DNA of 15,631 bases from Immundisolibacteraceae bacterium. Lineage in GTDB: Bacteria; Pseudomonadota; Gammaproteobacteria; Immundisolibacterales; Immundisolibacteraceae. A model generated the notes under the pieces. That model ran no database searches and had not been told where the DNA came from. It saw only the letters and a program-made list of their open reading frames with translations. The stretch is taken from assembly GCA_016763355.1 (NCBI GenBank), contig JAESTY010000221.1:1-15631 (forward strand), read 5' to 3'. The position numbers and the translations under genes were made by a program. Positions 15,291-15,631 of the stretch are shown one piece after another (the first letter of the stretch is position 1; each line of letters opens with the position of its first letter).

Positions 15291-15631
15291 TCAAGCCCCC
15301 GGCCCTTCTACTATCAACGTCACTACAGGCTGGCCCCAAAAACCCTGATTGTCATAATAAATTTTCATCGAAGTCTCGAACTCACCGCTTCTCAATTTAT
15401 TAAACGAAAGTTGATCTAATCCTTCGAGATTAAATTCCTCATCAAACTGCTCTTCGTCTTCACCTTCATCTTCTTCGTTAAGCTCTTTATAAAACTCTTC
15501 GAGATTAAATACCTCACCCTCTTCACCCTCTTCAAATTCAGGGGTTAAACCAAAACCAGGATCTTCGAAGCCTTCATCAGAACCCGGGTCTATTTCTTCT
15601 ACTAATGGCTCTTCCTCGATCAAGGTTGAAC
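15291..15631 (-). CDS. Highly acidic protein of unknown function, C-terminal part (cut by right edge)
   Basis: I do not recognise this protein. Its C-terminal 112 residues lie in the window, and the frame stays open to the edge, so the real start is outside. Of about 68 residues in the first part, roughly 31 are Asp or Glu, with almost no basic residues. A repeated FNLE element occurs twice, encoded by the same 14-nt DNA word. The last part (about 30 residues, ending QPVVTLIVEGPGA) is less acidic, with Tyr, Phe and Trp, and could be a small folded or beta-strand tail. No signal, catalytic or metal-binding motif is certain. Glu/Asp-rich DNA-mimic or salt-adapted proteins are possible but speculative. 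It lies upstream of and in the same direction as sapC. Confidence 0.6.
   Translation of the reverse strand, partial: STLIEEEPLVEEIDPGSDEGFEDPGFGLTPEFEEGEEGEVFNLEEFYKELNEEDEGEDEEQFDEEFNLEGLDQLSFNKLRSGEFETSMKIYYDNQGFWGQPVVTLIVEGPGA
15422..15510. repeat. 14-nt direct repeat coding for FNLE
   Basis: CTTCGAGATTAAAT occurs at 15422-15435 and again at 15497-15510, 75 bp apart and in the same reading frame. The exact DNA match, not just the protein similarity, suggests a duplication inside the acidic gene. Confidence 0.6.

Overview
The window looks like a piece of a non-enteric gammaproteobacterial chromosome of moderate GC content, somewhat Pseudomonas/Oceanospirillales-like. The main clue is a complete sigma-E envelope-stress operon in the Pseudomonas order (rpoE/algU, rseA/mucA, rseB/mucB, rseC/mucC, then a degP/mucD protease in the same run). 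It is divergent from nadB, with sdhE, ygfX and ygfZ next door. This is conserved core gene content. I see no phage, transposon, CRISPR array, tRNA or rRNA.

Layout. Positions 1-3506, all on the minus strand: the sigma factor, its membrane anti-sigma factor, the periplasmic co-regulator, an inner-membrane modulator and the periplasmic protease (cut by the left edge). A well-matched sigma-E promoter lies upstream of rpoE, so the operon is probably autoregulated. Positions 3814-5424 (+): L-aspartate oxidase, the first step of NAD synthesis. Its stop codon sits in a 20-bp imperfect tandem duplication. Positions 5526-6174 (-): sdhE and ygfX, overlapping; SdhE is a flavinylation/assembly factor for succinate dehydrogenase. 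Positions 6410-7441 (+): ygfZ, a folate-binding protein for Fe-S enzymes. Positions 7505-8746 (-): a cytoplasmic protein of kinesin-light-chain-type TPRs.

Positions 9099-9701 (-) and 10061-11080 (+): a divergent pair, a DsbA-fold isomerase-like protein and a D-2-hydroxyacid dehydrogenase. They are separated by a 359-nt region with inverted repeats over a possible promoter. A strong bidirectional terminator follows the dehydrogenase and also serves the convergent AEC-family transporter (11203-12153, -). Positions 12395-14389 (+): a squalene/phytoene-synthase family enzyme abutting ispH with no intergenic base, which links the last MEP-pathway step to a C30/C40 head-to-head prenyl synthase. Positions 14508-15631 (-): a SapC-family protein, then an extremely acidic protein cut by the right edge.

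I find no obvious new multi-gene system. The points most worth a second look are the squalene synthase/ispH pair, the unrecognised acidic protein, the possible operator between the isomerase and dehydrogenase genes, and the unclear start of the TPR gene. Alternative start codons (TTG for mucD and the transporter, GTG for rseB and ygfZ) are frequent.
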